Source of the DNA: an uncultured Draconibacterium sp.
GTDB lineage: Bacteria; Bacteroidota; Bacteroidia; Bacteroidales; Prolixibacteraceae
Direction: 5' to 3'
Assembly: GCF_963677575.1 (NCBI RefSeq)
Contig: NZ_OY782038.1
Location: forward strand, 5,291,001-5,355,000
DNA length: 64,000 nucleotides
Shown here: piece after piece, positions 54,420-62,701 of the stretch
Layout of the letters: every line of letters starts with the position of its first letter
How positions within the stretch are numbered: the stretch's first letter is position 1
Notes under the pieces: generated by a model
Databases searched by the model: none
The model's input: the letters and a program-made list of their open reading frames with translations, nothing else
Told to the model about the DNA's origin: nothing
Position numbers and translations under genes: made by a program

Positions 54420-55265
54420 ATGAAACTCAATAAATTAATAACTAACACCCAAAAACCAAACTTATACGAACCCGGAACCGCAATTATGTGGACCGATGAA
54501 CACATCTCGAAACAACTTTTACAAGTGCATCTGAACGAGCACATAGATTTAGCAAGTCGCAAACCGGAAACCATAAAAAATACAGTGGACTGGATTTTAG
54601 AAAAGACTGGTGGCGAAAAACTGAATATTCTTGATTTAGGTTGTGGTCCCGGTTTATATTCAACAATGCTGGCTGAAAAAGGCCACAATGTTACCGGCGT
54701 TGATTTCTCGAAAAATTCCATAGATTACGCCAAAAATAAGGCGAAAGAAGATGGATTAGAGATCAACTATATTCAATCAAATTACCTGGATTTAGAATTG
54801 CCGGAACAAAGCTTTGATCTGGTTTTGCTGATTTATACCGACTTTGGGGTTTTGCTGCCAGAAGACAGAACAAAGCTACTTCGTTTTATCCAGGGAGCTT
54901 TAAAGCCTGGAGGTACCTTCATTTTCGATGTATTAAACGACAAGGGACTGCACAAAAAAGTGGCACCTAAAAACTGGGAAGTTGCTGAAACGGGGTTCTG
55001 GAAACCGGAACCTTACCTCGCGCTTTCTGAGTCATTCTTATATGAGAAGGGAAAAGTAATTTTATACCAGCATCAGATTGTTGATGAAAACGATAAACTT
55101 GATGTTTATCGTTTCTGGACTCACTTTTTTTGGCATTCCGACCTGAAAAAGCTATTGGCAGAAAATGAATGGCAAGATATTGAATTTTGCGAAGATGTAT
55201 TGTCGGGTGGGGACCTGTTTAGCGGAGAACATGTAACTTTTACAGTTGCCCGTAAAAAGGAGTAA
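54420..55265 (+). CDS. Class I SAM-dependent methyltransferase
   Basis: 281-aa cytoplasmic protein from ATG 54420 (an upstream ATG at 54372 is within AT-rich leader). The Rossmann SAM motif ILDLGCGPGLYSTMLAEKG is at about 80-98, followed by the acidic VTGVDFSKNS that binds the SAM ribose, and the motif-IV region FDLVLLIYTDFGVLLPEDR. Similar proteins methylate small molecules or are of unknown target. It is preceded by a MITE in its leader and followed by a terminator. Confidence 0.87.
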   Translation: MKLNKLITNTQKPNLYEPGTAIMWTDEHISKQLLQVHLNEHIDLASRKPETIKNTVDWILEKTGGEKLNILDLGCGPGLYSTMLAEKGHNVTGVDFSKNSIDYAKNKAKEDGLEINYIQSNYLDLELPEQSFDLVLLIYTDFGVLLPEDRTKLLRFIQGALKPGGTFIFDVLNDKGLHKKVAPKNWEVAETGFWKPEPYLALSESFLYEKGKVILYQHQIVDENDKLDVYRFWTHFFWHSDLKKLLAENEWQDIEFCEDVLSGGDLFSGEHVTFTVARKKE

Positions 55266-55273
55266 ATGGATTG

Positions 55274-55306
55274 AAAAAGGGCACGATTTAAGTTTGCGCC
55301 CTTTTT
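55274..55306 (+). terminator. Rho-independent terminator after the methyltransferase
   Basis: AAAAAGGGC at 55274-55282 pairs with GCCCTTTTT at 55298-55306, ending in a T-run. Confidence 0.8.
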
Positions 55307-55385
55307 ATATTTAATAAAAAAGAGAAGGGATATCGTTATGTGTTGCATACATTATTTTTTATTTTAGCACTACTTAATCACTACT

Positions 55386-56300
55386 ATGTACGACATTATT
55401 GGAGATGTTCATGGTTATGCGGCCCAGCTAAAAAAGCTATTGTTAGAAATGGGCTACCGGAAAACGAATGGTAGTTATTCGCATCCTACTCGAAAAGCAA
55501 TTTTCGTGGGCGATTTTATCAATCGTGGGCCTGAAATCAGAAAAACAATTCGAACCATTAAGGCAATGGTTGAAAATGGTAATGCCTACGCCGTGCTGGG
55601 AAATCACGAACTTAATGCTATTATTTATCACCTGAAAGACAAACAGGGAAAATCAATAATTTCAAAACCGAGTAAATACTTTTTGTCGCTTTTTAAAACC
55701 ATCAACGAGTATTCGTCGGGATCGAAAGAACTGAACGAGCAGTTGAGATGGATGCGTACATTGCCGCTTTATCTCGATTTTGGCGCAATTAGGGTGGTGC
55801 ATGCCTGTTGGTGCGAAGATGCCATTAAAGTTGCCGACTCGTTGTATGAAGATGGCAGAATAAGAAAACGCGTGTTTCGTAAGGTTTATAAGAAATCAAG
55901 TTCGGATGAAGCTAAAAGTGTGTGGCGGCTAACAAAAGGTGTTAACTTAAAATTACCGTCTGATTTGAGGGTAATTAGTAACAAAGGTGTTTCGCCGCGT
56001 TCTTTCCGTATTCGATGGTGGGATAACCTGGAAGGAAAGACATTTAAAGAAGCTTCGTTTGAAAGTAAATTTACGATGCCGCCGTATACTATTCCTTCTG
56101 AAATAGTTCCAGAGACTTTTCCGTACCCCGATGATGCTCCGATTGTTTTCTTCGGACACTATTGTCGTGGTGCCGGACCATACATAATAAAACACAACGT
56201 TTGTTGCGTTGATTCGTGTGTTGCGGGCACAAAATCACTTTTAGCGTATCGGTGGAGTGGCGAAAAGGAGTTAGATATGAATCATTTAGTAAAAATATAG
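55386..56300 (+). CDS. Metallophosphoesterase (PrpA/PPP-like)
   Basis: 304-aa cytoplasmic phosphoesterase. The metal-binding motifs of the calcineurin-like fold are visible in order: GDVHGYAAQLKKLL (residues 6-19), VGDFINRGPE (about 40-49), LGNHELNAI (about 73-81), a His in VVHACW (about 136-141) and FFGHY (about 256-260). The substrate may be a phosphoprotein or a nucleotide such as Ap4A. It is monocistronic and lies before the tRNA-Asp pair. Confidence 0.88.
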   Translation: MYDIIGDVHGYAAQLKKLLLEMGYRKTNGSYSHPTRKAIFVGDFINRGPEIRKTIRTIKAMVENGNAYAVLGNHELNAIIYHLKDKQGKSIISKPSKYFLSLFKTINEYSSGSKELNEQLRWMRTLPLYLDFGAIRVVHACWCEDAIKVADSLYEDGRIRKRVFRKVYKKSSSDEAKSVWRLTKGVNLKLPSDLRVISNKGVSPRSFRIRWWDNLEGKTFKEASFESKFTMPPYTIPSEIVPETFPYPDDAPIVFFGHYCRGAGPYIIKHNVCCVDSCVAGTKSLLAYRWSGEKELDMNHLVKI

Positions 56301-56370
56301 AATACGACAGCCTTGTATTGTGTTGATATTCAGTGTAATAAATAAATGATCAAAAAAATATTTTTTTGTA

Positions 56371-56400
56371 TTGCAGGTAAAAAAAGAAAGTATATATTTG
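56371..56400 (+). promoter_or_regulatory. Promoter of the tRNA-Asp pair
   Basis: TTG at 56371-56373, a 19-bp spacer and TATATTTG at 56393-56400 form one of the best matches to the Bacteroidota consensus here. The first tRNA begins 57 bp downstream. Confidence 0.65.
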
Positions 56401-56456
56401 CATCACCTTTGGAAAGGGTACCAAGCCCGGAAAAAAGGTAAAAGTTCTAAAAAAAC

Positions 56457-56530
56457 GGTGGCGTAGTTCAGTTGGTTAGAATGCCGGCCTGTCACGCCGG
56501 AGGTCGCGAGTTCGAGTCTCGTCGTCACCG
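56457..56530 (+). tRNA. tRNA-Asp (anticodon GTC), copy 1
   Basis: 74-nt cloverleaf. Acceptor stem GGTGGCG pairs with CGTCACC plus discriminator G. The anticodon loop CTGTCAC has GTC at 56491-56493, the T arm reads GGTTCGAG-type (GCGAGTTCGAGTCTCG) and no CCA is encoded. Confidence 0.97.
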
Positions 56531-56569
56531 CTTATTTTTTTGATAAAAAGTTTAGAACATCAATTTATT

Positions 56570-56643
56570 GGTGGCGTAGTTCAGTTGGTTAGAATGCCGG
56601 CCTGTCACGCCGGAGGTCGCGAGTTCGAGTCTCGTCGTCACCG
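56570..56643 (+). tRNA. tRNA-Asp (anticodon GTC), copy 2
   Basis: Identical over its 74 nt to copy 1, starting 113 bp after it, with anticodon at 56604-56606. The 39-bp spacer is unrelated to the leader. Both are probably read from the promoter at 56371 and end at the terminator at 56645. Confidence 0.97.
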
Positions 56644-56644
56644 C

Positions 56645-56671
56645 AAAAGCAGCTCAAAAGGCTGCTTTTTT
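56645..56671 (+). terminator. Rho-independent terminator of the tRNA-Asp transcript
   Basis: AAAAGCAGC at 56645-56653 and GCTGCTTTT at 56661-56669 form the stem, which runs into a T tract. Confidence 0.85.
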
Positions 56672-56790
56672 GTTTTTATATCATTTGGTTTTGGCACAAA
56701 CATGCCCTCCATCTGTAATTTCCTATGTTTTCCATAAAAATTCATATCTTTCACCTCATATTTATAAACCCAATTATAAAGTATTGAACC

Positions 56791-57447
56791 ATGAAAGAAA
56801 TTACCTCTCTGTTATTTGTAGTATGTTTTATGCTGCTTGCAATCCAATCAATGGCGCAATATCCGTCCCTTACTTTCTTTGGAGGGGCTAATATGTCCAC
56901 AACCGATATGAAGTTTGGAATGGGAGATACGGATGTTGAAGATTCGTATAAAGCTTTGTACGGATTTAATATAGGTGCTTTGTATGAATATGTTATGAAT
57001 AAAGACAAATCCCAGGAGATCGCCGTGGAAGGTGGATTATTATTTGAAACAAAAGGTTTTCATAAGAAACTGGAAGCATCAGAAAATAAAACTACACTAT
57101 ATTTTGTTGATGTTCCGGTTTATCTAAAGTACATTCATCGTTTTCGGTCGTTAAATAAAATTTACGCAGGAGTTGGTGGATTTGCCGGAATGGGATTGTT
57201 CGGTAATGAATCTATTACTCCCGAAAGTTTAGATACTAACAATGATTTAGAATGGGGTTCAGAAGGAAAATATGAACGCTTAGATTATGGTGTATCCGCG
57301 AAAGCAGGATTTCTTATGGAGAGAGGTTTAAATATTTGTGTTTCCTACGATTATGGATTGGCTGATATTGCTACATTGGAAAATCAGGAAGCAAAAACAA
57401 GAGTTTTACGTTTATCGCTTGGTTATACCTTAAGATTAGACAACTAG
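56791..57447 (+). CDS. Outer membrane beta-barrel protein (PorT-like)
   Basis: 218-aa protein with a signal peptide (residues 1-22, ending SMAQ). The mature part is a small barrel: TFFGGANMSTTDMKFG; EIAVEGGLLFETKGF; VPVYLKYIHRF; AKAGFLMERGLNICVSYDYG; LRLSLGYTLRL. The pattern VPVYLKY and the final SLGYTLRL are typical of the outer membrane beta-barrel (OMP_b-brl_2) family in Bacteroidota. It is followed after 9 bp by an AraC-family gene. Function unknown. Confidence 0.82.
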   Translation: MKEITSLLFVVCFMLLAIQSMAQYPSLTFFGGANMSTTDMKFGMGDTDVEDSYKALYGFNIGALYEYVMNKDKSQEIAVEGGLLFETKGFHKKLEASENKTTLYFVDVPVYLKYIHRFRSLNKIYAGVGGFAGMGLFGNESITPESLDTNNDLEWGSEGKYERLDYGVSAKAGFLMERGLNICVSYDYGLADIATLENQEAKTRVLRLSLGYTLRLDN

Positions 57448-57456
57448 AAATAGCCA

Positions 57457-58359
57457 GTGGGCAACATTTTAAATGAAGTGAAAGCAGGTTCTGAAAATTT
57501 ACCGGTATACAGCTTGCACAATTTTAGTTCAGAAGAACGGGCAAGCCAACAGTTTCAGGTAGAAGTATTTGATGCCAACCGGCATTTTGCTGTCAAGTAC
57601 CCGCATCGTCACGATTTTTTCGAGGTGTTGTACCTGCACAAAGGGAGCGGAGCACACGTTATCGACGGAAATAAATACGATATTGAGCCGCCCTGTATAT
57701 TTTTTATGTCGCCGGGGCAGGCACACAAAATTGAATTTTCGCACGATATCGATGGTTTCATTTTTATTTTTACCGCTGATTTTTACCTCCTCAATCAGCG
57801 AAATCCAAACCGTTTAATCGAGTTCCCTTTCTTTTTTACCATCCGGCAGGATAACCCGCCATTGCTTTTAAATGATGAAAAAGACAAGTTGTTTTTGGAG
57901 AGTTTGTTTAAACGAGGTGTGGATGAGATTAGCAAGTCCGAAGGTTATTCCATCGATATTTTGCGATCGGTACTCGACCTTATTTTAACAACTTGTGCGT
58001 CGCTTTATCCATACGATGAGAACCGTTGGAAAGGGAAAGGGCACATTGTCGTAAAGAAATTCTTTCAGTTGCTGGAAGAGCATTTTCACGAAAATCTCTC
58101 GGTGGCACAGTACGCCGATATAATGGCGTTAACGCCAAATCATTTAACGCAAACGGTAACCCAGCTAACCGGAAAAACTTCGTCGCAGATTATAAAATCA
58201 AAACAAATTATCGAGATCAAACGCCTGCTGGTTCATACTAACCTTAGTGTTTCGGAAATTGCCACAAAAATGAACTTCCCTGATCAAAGTTATTTTGCCA
58301 AATTTTTTAAACGCGAAGTTGGTCTGTCACCTTTGCAGTTTCGTTCGCAATCTCTTTAA
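57457..58359 (+). CDS. AraC-family transcriptional regulator
   Basis: 300-aa regulator, start GTG 57457. Residues about 30-110 are a cupin-like effector domain (HRHDFFEVLYLHKGSGAHVI, then PPCIFFMSPGQAHKIEF). The C-terminal ~100 residues hold the double helix-turn-helix (NLSVAQYADIMALTPNHLTQ; LSVSEIATKMNFPDQSYF and FKREVGLSPLQFR). The effector is unknown. Its short distance from the barrel protein gene upstream suggests co-transcription; the downstream ilvC gene is 235 bp away. Confidence 0.92.
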   Translation: MGNILNEVKAGSENLPVYSLHNFSSEERASQQFQVEVFDANRHFAVKYPHRHDFFEVLYLHKGSGAHVIDGNKYDIEPPCIFFMSPGQAHKIEFSHDIDGFIFIFTADFYLLNQRNPNRLIEFPFFFTIRQDNPPLLLNDEKDKLFLESLFKRGVDEISKSEGYSIDILRSVLDLILTTCASLYPYDENRWKGKGHIVVKKFFQLLEEHFHENLSVAQYADIMALTPNHLTQTVTQLTGKTSSQIIKSKQIIEIKRLLVHTNLSVSEIATKMNFPDQSYFAKFFKREVGLSPLQFRSQSL

Positions 58360-58594
58360 TAGAGGTAAAAATCCATATTTTTTGTAGAGTTTAAGCTATT
58401 GAAAATTAGCTGTGTAATTTTAATGCTTAAAACAGAGTTAAAACCCAAATCCATGAAAATTACCTAAAATTCATGTAATTTTACATTTTAGGCTTACAGA
58501 AATTTTGTTGCTTTGTATTCAGGTTTGTGCATTTGGGTATGAACCGCAAAATTTTACAGCTTAAAAGTATATTAATTGTAAAAAATAAAAGATC

Positions 58595-60070
58595 ATGGAA
58601 AATTATTTCAATACATTGCCACTTCGTCTTCAGTTAGACCAGTTGGGAAAATGCGACTTCATGGATGAGTCGGAATTTGCAGACGGAGTTGAAAAACTTA
58701 AAGGAAAACAGATTGTAGTATTGGGCTGTGGAGCACAGGGATTGCACCAGGGATTAAACCTTCGCGATAGCGGATTGAATGTAGCTTACGCGTTGCGTCA
58801 GACTGCGATTGACGAAAAACGTGCATCGTATGTTAATGCTACAGAAAACGGTTTTGAAGTAGGTACTTTCGATGAATTGGTACCTAAGGCTGACTTGGTA
58901 TTGAACCTTACACCAGATAAACAACACACTCCGGTTGTAAACAAGGTAGTTCCTTTAATGAAAAAAGGTGCTTGTTTGGCTTACTCACATGGTTTTAATA
59001 TTGTTGAAGAAGGAATGCAGATTCGCGACGATATTACCGTAATTATGGTGGCTCCAAAATCTCCGGGTTCTGAAGTACGTGCTGAGTACCTGCGTGGATT
59101 TGGTGTGCCTACTTTAATTGCAGTTCACCGCGAGAACGATCCGAACGGCGATGGTTTGGAAATTGCAAAAGCTTATGCTGTTGGAACAGGTGGTCATAAA
59201 GCGGGTGTTTTACTTTCGTCGTTTGTTGCCGAAGTAAAATCAGACTTGATGGGTGAACAAACCATTCTTTGTGGTTTATTGCAAACAGGTTCTATTTTGA
59301 GTTTCGATAAAATGATCGAAAAAGGAATCGACGCTGGTTATGCATCAAAACTGATTCAGTACGGATGGGAAACCATTACCGAGGCGTTGAAACTTGGTGG
59401 TATCACCAATATGATGGATCGTTTGTCGAATCCGGCTAAAATTGAAGCTTACAAACTTTCGGAAGAATTGAAAGAAATTATGCGTCCGTTGTTCGAGAAA
59501 CATATGGATGATATTATGTCGGGAGAATTCTCATCGACCATGATGGAAGACTGGGCTAACGATGATAAAAACCTGTTGGGATGGCGTGCTGCTACCGGCG
59601 AAACTGCTTTCGAGAAAACTCCGGCAGGCGACGTCGAAATTAGCGAGCAGGAGTATTTCGATAATGGAACATTAATGGTTGCATTTGTAAAATCGGGTGT
59701 TGAGCTGGCATTCGAAGTAATGACAGAATCAGGAATTAAAGAGGAATCGGCTTACTACGAGTCGTTGCACGAAACTCCGCTGATTGCCAACACAATTGCA
59801 CGTAAAAAACTGTTCGAAATGAACCGTACAATTTCAGATACTGCGGAATACGGTTGTTACCTTTTCGACCATGCCTGTAAACCGTTGTTGACTGATTTTA
59901 TGAAGAAAATTGATACAAATGTTATCGGTAAAAATTTCAACGAAGGAATAAGTGCACATGTTGATAACAAAGAGCTGATTGAGATTAACGACGAAGTACG
60001 TTATCACGATGTAGAAATTATTGGTGCTGAATTGCGCGAGGCAATGGAATCAATGAAATCGATTATCTAA
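58595..60070 (+). CDS. ilvC: Ketol-acid reductoisomerase, class II
   Basis: 491-aa enzyme of valine and isoleucine synthesis: it isomerises and reduces 2-acetolactate or 2-aceto-2-hydroxybutyrate with NADPH and Mg2+. The NADPH site VVLGCGAQGLHQGLNLRDSG is at about 41-60. The two KARI domains match the long E. coli-type enzyme (491 aa), not the ~330-aa class I form. Metal ligands lie in GLLQTGSILSFDKMIEKG and in the duplicated C-terminal domain. It stands alone, away from other ilv genes, and is followed by a terminator. Confidence 0.96.
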   Translation: MENYFNTLPLRLQLDQLGKCDFMDESEFADGVEKLKGKQIVVLGCGAQGLHQGLNLRDSGLNVAYALRQTAIDEKRASYVNATENGFEVGTFDELVPKADLVLNLTPDKQHTPVVNKVVPLMKKGACLAYSHGFNIVEEGMQIRDDITVIMVAPKSPGSEVRAEYLRGFGVPTLIAVHRENDPNGDGLEIAKAYAVGTGGHKAGVLLSSFVAEVKSDLMGEQTILCGLLQTGSILSFDKMIEKGIDAGYASKLIQYGWETITEALKLGGITNMMDRLSNPAKIEAYKLSEELKEIMRPLFEKHMDDIMSGEFSSTMMEDWANDDKNLLGWRAATGETAFEKTPAGDVEISEQEYFDNGTLMVAFVKSGVELAFEVMTESGIKEESAYYESLHETPLIANTIARKKLFEMNRTISDTAEYGCYLFDHACKPLLTDFMKKIDTNVIGKNFNEGISAHVDNKELIEINDEVRYHDVEIIGAELREAMESMKSII

Positions 60071-60121
60071 GAAGCTATTATTATTGAAATAATAAAAACA
60101 GACGATCATATAAATTCGAAG

Positions 60122-60152
60122 CTGGCTCTGCCTTTTAGGTGGGGCCAGTTCT
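60122..60152 (+). terminator. Terminator-like hairpin after ilvC
   Basis: CTGGCTCTGCCT at 60122-60133 can pair with AGGTGGGGCCAG at 60137-60148 using a few G-T pairs, with a TTCTTTATT tract after it. Confidence 0.6.
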
Positions 60153-60154
60153 TT

Positions 60155-60385
60155 ATTGCTTCACTTCAAATAGTCATTGCTTTAATACGCGTTGTTAATG
60201 CTTTAGATGAAGTGCTTATTGCTTTACATTAACATGCCAATGTTTCAGTTGAATATGACATTGCTTCAGTTAAAGTGCTTGTTGCTTGAGTTGAAATGCT
60301 TATTGCTTTAGGTTAAGTGTTCGATGCTTTAGTCGAAGTACTTATTGCTTTAGTTGAAGTAGTCATTGTTTGAATGTAAGCAGTT
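60155..60385. repeat. 21-bp tandem array, eleven phase-locked units
   Basis: The word ATTGCTT or a close variant starts at 60155, 60176, 60197, 60218, 60239, 60260, 60281, 60302, 60323, 60344 and 60365. The typical unit is ATTGCTTTAGTTGAAGTGCT plus one base, and its parts ATTGCTT and AGTGCTT resemble each other, hinting at a heptamer origin. The array starts right after the ilvC terminator and ends near 60385. Confidence 0.85.
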
Positions 60386-60507
60386 GTTTCTTAGTATTAT
60401 GAGCACAATTTCTGTAATTTGATGCTTTAGGATGTTGTATTTGGAAGAATCGATTAATAATTTAGTCTTTTGGATAAAGGCGTCATCTTTCTTAATTTTA
60501 AACAAAA

Positions 60508-61188
60508 ATGGCTCGTTTAGGATTTATTTACGTGTGTTGTGTGTTCGCTTTTTTTACGTTGTTTACCTCTTGTAATAGCCCGGCAAAGAAAGGCAATCAA
60601 CAAGATGTAAAATATACTCCCAACATTCCTGAGGGCTGGCAAGCCTTATTCAACGGAAATTCGCTCGGAAACTGGGAGGTAACCTCATTCGGAACAGAAG
60701 GACCGGTAAAGCTGTCGGAAGGAAGTATTGTTATTAATTACGGCGATGGTTGCAGCGGAATTACCTGGACAGATACTTTCCCGAAAGTAAATTACGAGGT
60801 ACAACTGGAGGCCCGCAAAATGGTTGGTAACGACTTTTTTTGTGGAATGACTTTCCCGGTTAACGACCAGTTTTGCTCGCTGATCGTAGGAGGGTGGGGC
60901 GGTCCCGTTGTTGGTTTGAGCAGTATTGATGATTATGATGCTTCGGAGAACGAAACGCAAGTGCTAAAAAACTTTGAAAAAGAAGTGTGGTACACCATCC
61001 GCCTACAGGTAACCGAAACAACGATCCGTGCCTGGATCGACGATGAGAAACTGGTGGACTTTAATTATACCGGCCATATATTGAGTATCCGTCCGGAGGT
61101 TTCGCTTTCAAAACCGTTTGGAATATGTACCTGGATGACAACTGCCGAATTGCGTAATATGGCGATGCGTAAAATAGAGAATAAGTGA
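60508..61188 (+). CDS. DUF1080-domain lipoprotein
   Basis: 226-aa predicted lipoprotein (signal ending FTSC, Cys at 22). Residues about 40-222 form a DUF1080 concanavalin-like sandwich: WQALFNGNSLGNWEV at the start is the family hallmark, and YTIRLQVTETTIRAWIDDE is the usual central strand region. Members are now often annotated as 3-keto-disaccharide hydrolases or glycan-binding proteins; a clear catalytic set is not evident here. The stop is 6 bp from the convergent helicase gene. Confidence 0.85.
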   Translation: MARLGFIYVCCVFAFFTLFTSCNSPAKKGNQQDVKYTPNIPEGWQALFNGNSLGNWEVTSFGTEGPVKLSEGSIVINYGDGCSGITWTDTFPKVNYEVQLEARKMVGNDFFCGMTFPVNDQFCSLIVGGWGGPVVGLSSIDDYDASENETQVLKNFEKEVWYTIRLQVTETTIRAWIDDEKLVDFNYTGHILSIRPEVSLSKPFGICTWMTTAELRNMAMRKIENK

Positions 61189-61194
61189 TAGCAT

Positions 61195-62430
61195 TTACTT
61201 TTTCTTCTTCTTTTTCACCTCTTTTAATTCGCGTTCGTTTTCGCGCATTAATTTTTGCCAGTTGTAATCGGTGTCTTTTGTAAAATCCAACGTTTCTTTG
61301 TAGTCCTGTTTGTCGATCTCAAGACGATGAATGTCTTTGCCTAAAAAGCTTTCAATTTCGTCGAGAATTTCACGCTCTTCTGTGCTACAGAACGAAACAG
61401 CTTTTCCTTTTTGGTTACCACGTCCTGTTCGTCCTACGCGGTGAACATAGTTTTCTGCAACTTCAGGCAAATCGTAATTAACCACAAAATCAACGTTTGG
61501 AATATCAATTCCACGGGCACTTATATCAGTAGCAATAAGTAATTTTAGTTCGCCACTTTTAAAACGCTGCATGGTTTGCTCGCGCTCTGCCTGTTCTTTG
61601 TCGCTGTGAATGGTGTCGCTTTCAATTTCAACACGCGCCATCGCTTTTTTCACACGCTCGGCGCGTACTTTTGTTCGTACAAATGCCAGAATTTTAGCTT
61701 CCGGGTTTTCCCCCACAAGCCGTTCCAGGAAAGCTCTTTTGTCATCCATTTCGATAAATGCCACCTGGTGTTCAATGGTTTTTGCCACCGGGTTTTTAGG
61801 CGATATCTGGATTCGTATAGGTTTACTTACCAATGAATAAGCCAGCTTTTTTATCTTTTTATTAATGGTTGCAGAGAAAAACAAAGTCTGCCGCTTTGAG
61901 GGAAGAAAACGTATCAGGTCGTTAATGTCGTTTATAAAACCAAGGTCGAGCATGTGATCGGCTTCGTCCAAAATCAGTGTTTTTACCCCGTGTAGCTTCA
62001 GGTGTCCCTGGCTAACCAAATCGAACAAACGACCGGGAGTAGCAACCAAAACGTCGGTACCACTTTTTAAGCGGTCGATTTGAGGATCCTGATCAACACC
62101 ACCAATAATTACGGTAGTTTTAACCCCCGTATTTTTTGAAATGGAGACAAACACTTCGTTGATCTGTTTCGCCAACTCGTGTGTTGGAACCATAATCAAA
62201 CAACTTATTCCCTGAACATGTTGATTCAATTTGGCCTGTTGTATATTATGAATTACAGGAATGGCAAAAGCTGCGGTCTTTCCGGTTCCGGTTTGGGCAA
62301 TGGCCAAAACATCTTCGCCCCGCAATACAGGCGGAATGGCCTTAAACTGAATATCAGTAGGCCGACGGAATCCGTTCTTTGCCAGGTTGGTTTTTATAGT
62401 GTTCGATATGGAATAATCCTCGAATTTCAT
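61195..62430 (-). CDS. DEAD-box RNA helicase, RhlE-like
   Basis: 411-aa ATP-dependent RNA helicase. Motifs in order are FRRPTDIQ (Q motif), AQTGTGKTAAFAIP (I), PTHELAKQ (Ia), TPGRL (Ib), DEAD (II, in LDEADHMLDLGF), SAT (III), ATDISARGIDIPNVD (V) and HRVGRTGRG (VI). The C-terminal tail is short and lysine rich (ending EVKKKKKK), which is typical of RNA-binding extensions. A TATCTTTG box lies about 18 bp upstream of the start (62448-62455, minus). Likely involved in ribosome assembly or mRNA decay. Confidence 0.93.
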   Translation of the reverse strand: MKFEDYSISNTIKTNLAKNGFRRPTDIQFKAIPPVLRGEDVLAIAQTGTGKTAAFAIPVIHNIQQAKLNQHVQGISCLIMVPTHELAKQINEVFVSISKNTGVKTTVIIGGVDQDPQIDRLKSGTDVLVATPGRLFDLVSQGHLKLHGVKTLILDEADHMLDLGFINDINDLIRFLPSKRQTLFFSATINKKIKKLAYSLVSKPIRIQISPKNPVAKTIEHQVAFIEMDDKRAFLERLVGENPEAKILAFVRTKVRAERVKKAMARVEIESDTIHSDKEQAEREQTMQRFKSGELKLLIATDISARGIDIPNVDFVVNYDLPEVAENYVHRVGRTGRGNQKGKAVSFCSTEEREILDEIESFLGKDIHRLEIDKQDYKETLDFTKDTDYNWQKLMRENERELKEVKKKKKK

Positions 62431-62488
62431 GAGCTGCTAATTTGCGGCAAAGATAACTGAATTTATAAAAGGAGAGACAGATGTGGGG

Positions 62489-62699
62489 ATTGAAGGGGTG
62501 AAGGATTGAGGGATTGAAGGACTGAGACTGCAAACTGAGACTGAGCACTGAGCACTGAAAACTGAGATTGAAACTTTTCCGCTCGGTGAAACTCCGTAAC
62601 TTCTCCGTGAATCTCTGTGGTAAAAATTAATTGTAAAACAGAGAAATTGCTAACTGTAAACTGATACTGAGAACTGTGACTGCAAACTGAAAACTTTCC
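62489..62699. repeat. Heptamer-like ACTGA tract between helicase and editing-domain genes
   Basis: ACTGA or ATTGA words recur every 6-8 bp (steps of 7 at 62540, 62547, 62554, 62561; also 62653, 62660, 62666, 62673, 62679, 62686). The two blocks flank TCTCCGTGAATCTCTGTGG, itself a 7-9-bp-phased phrase. No gene or terminator is visible in the gap 62456-62701 otherwise. Confidence 0.6.
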
Positions 62700-62701
62700 T
62701 T

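Noticed and set aside
54059..54420. Leader of the methyltransferase gene as a SAM-type riboswitch
   Set aside because: The only strong structures are a 14-bp palindrome and the MITE ends; I see no core of a known SAM riboswitch.
56540..56737. 65-codon plus-strand reading frame with VVQLVRMPACHAGGREFESR
   Set aside because: It is the translation of tRNA-Asp copy 2 and its flank; this phrase is a known artefact of tRNA genes.
60155..60385. 21-bp array as a coding heptapeptide repeat
   Set aside because: Stops interrupt all frames on both strands within a few units.
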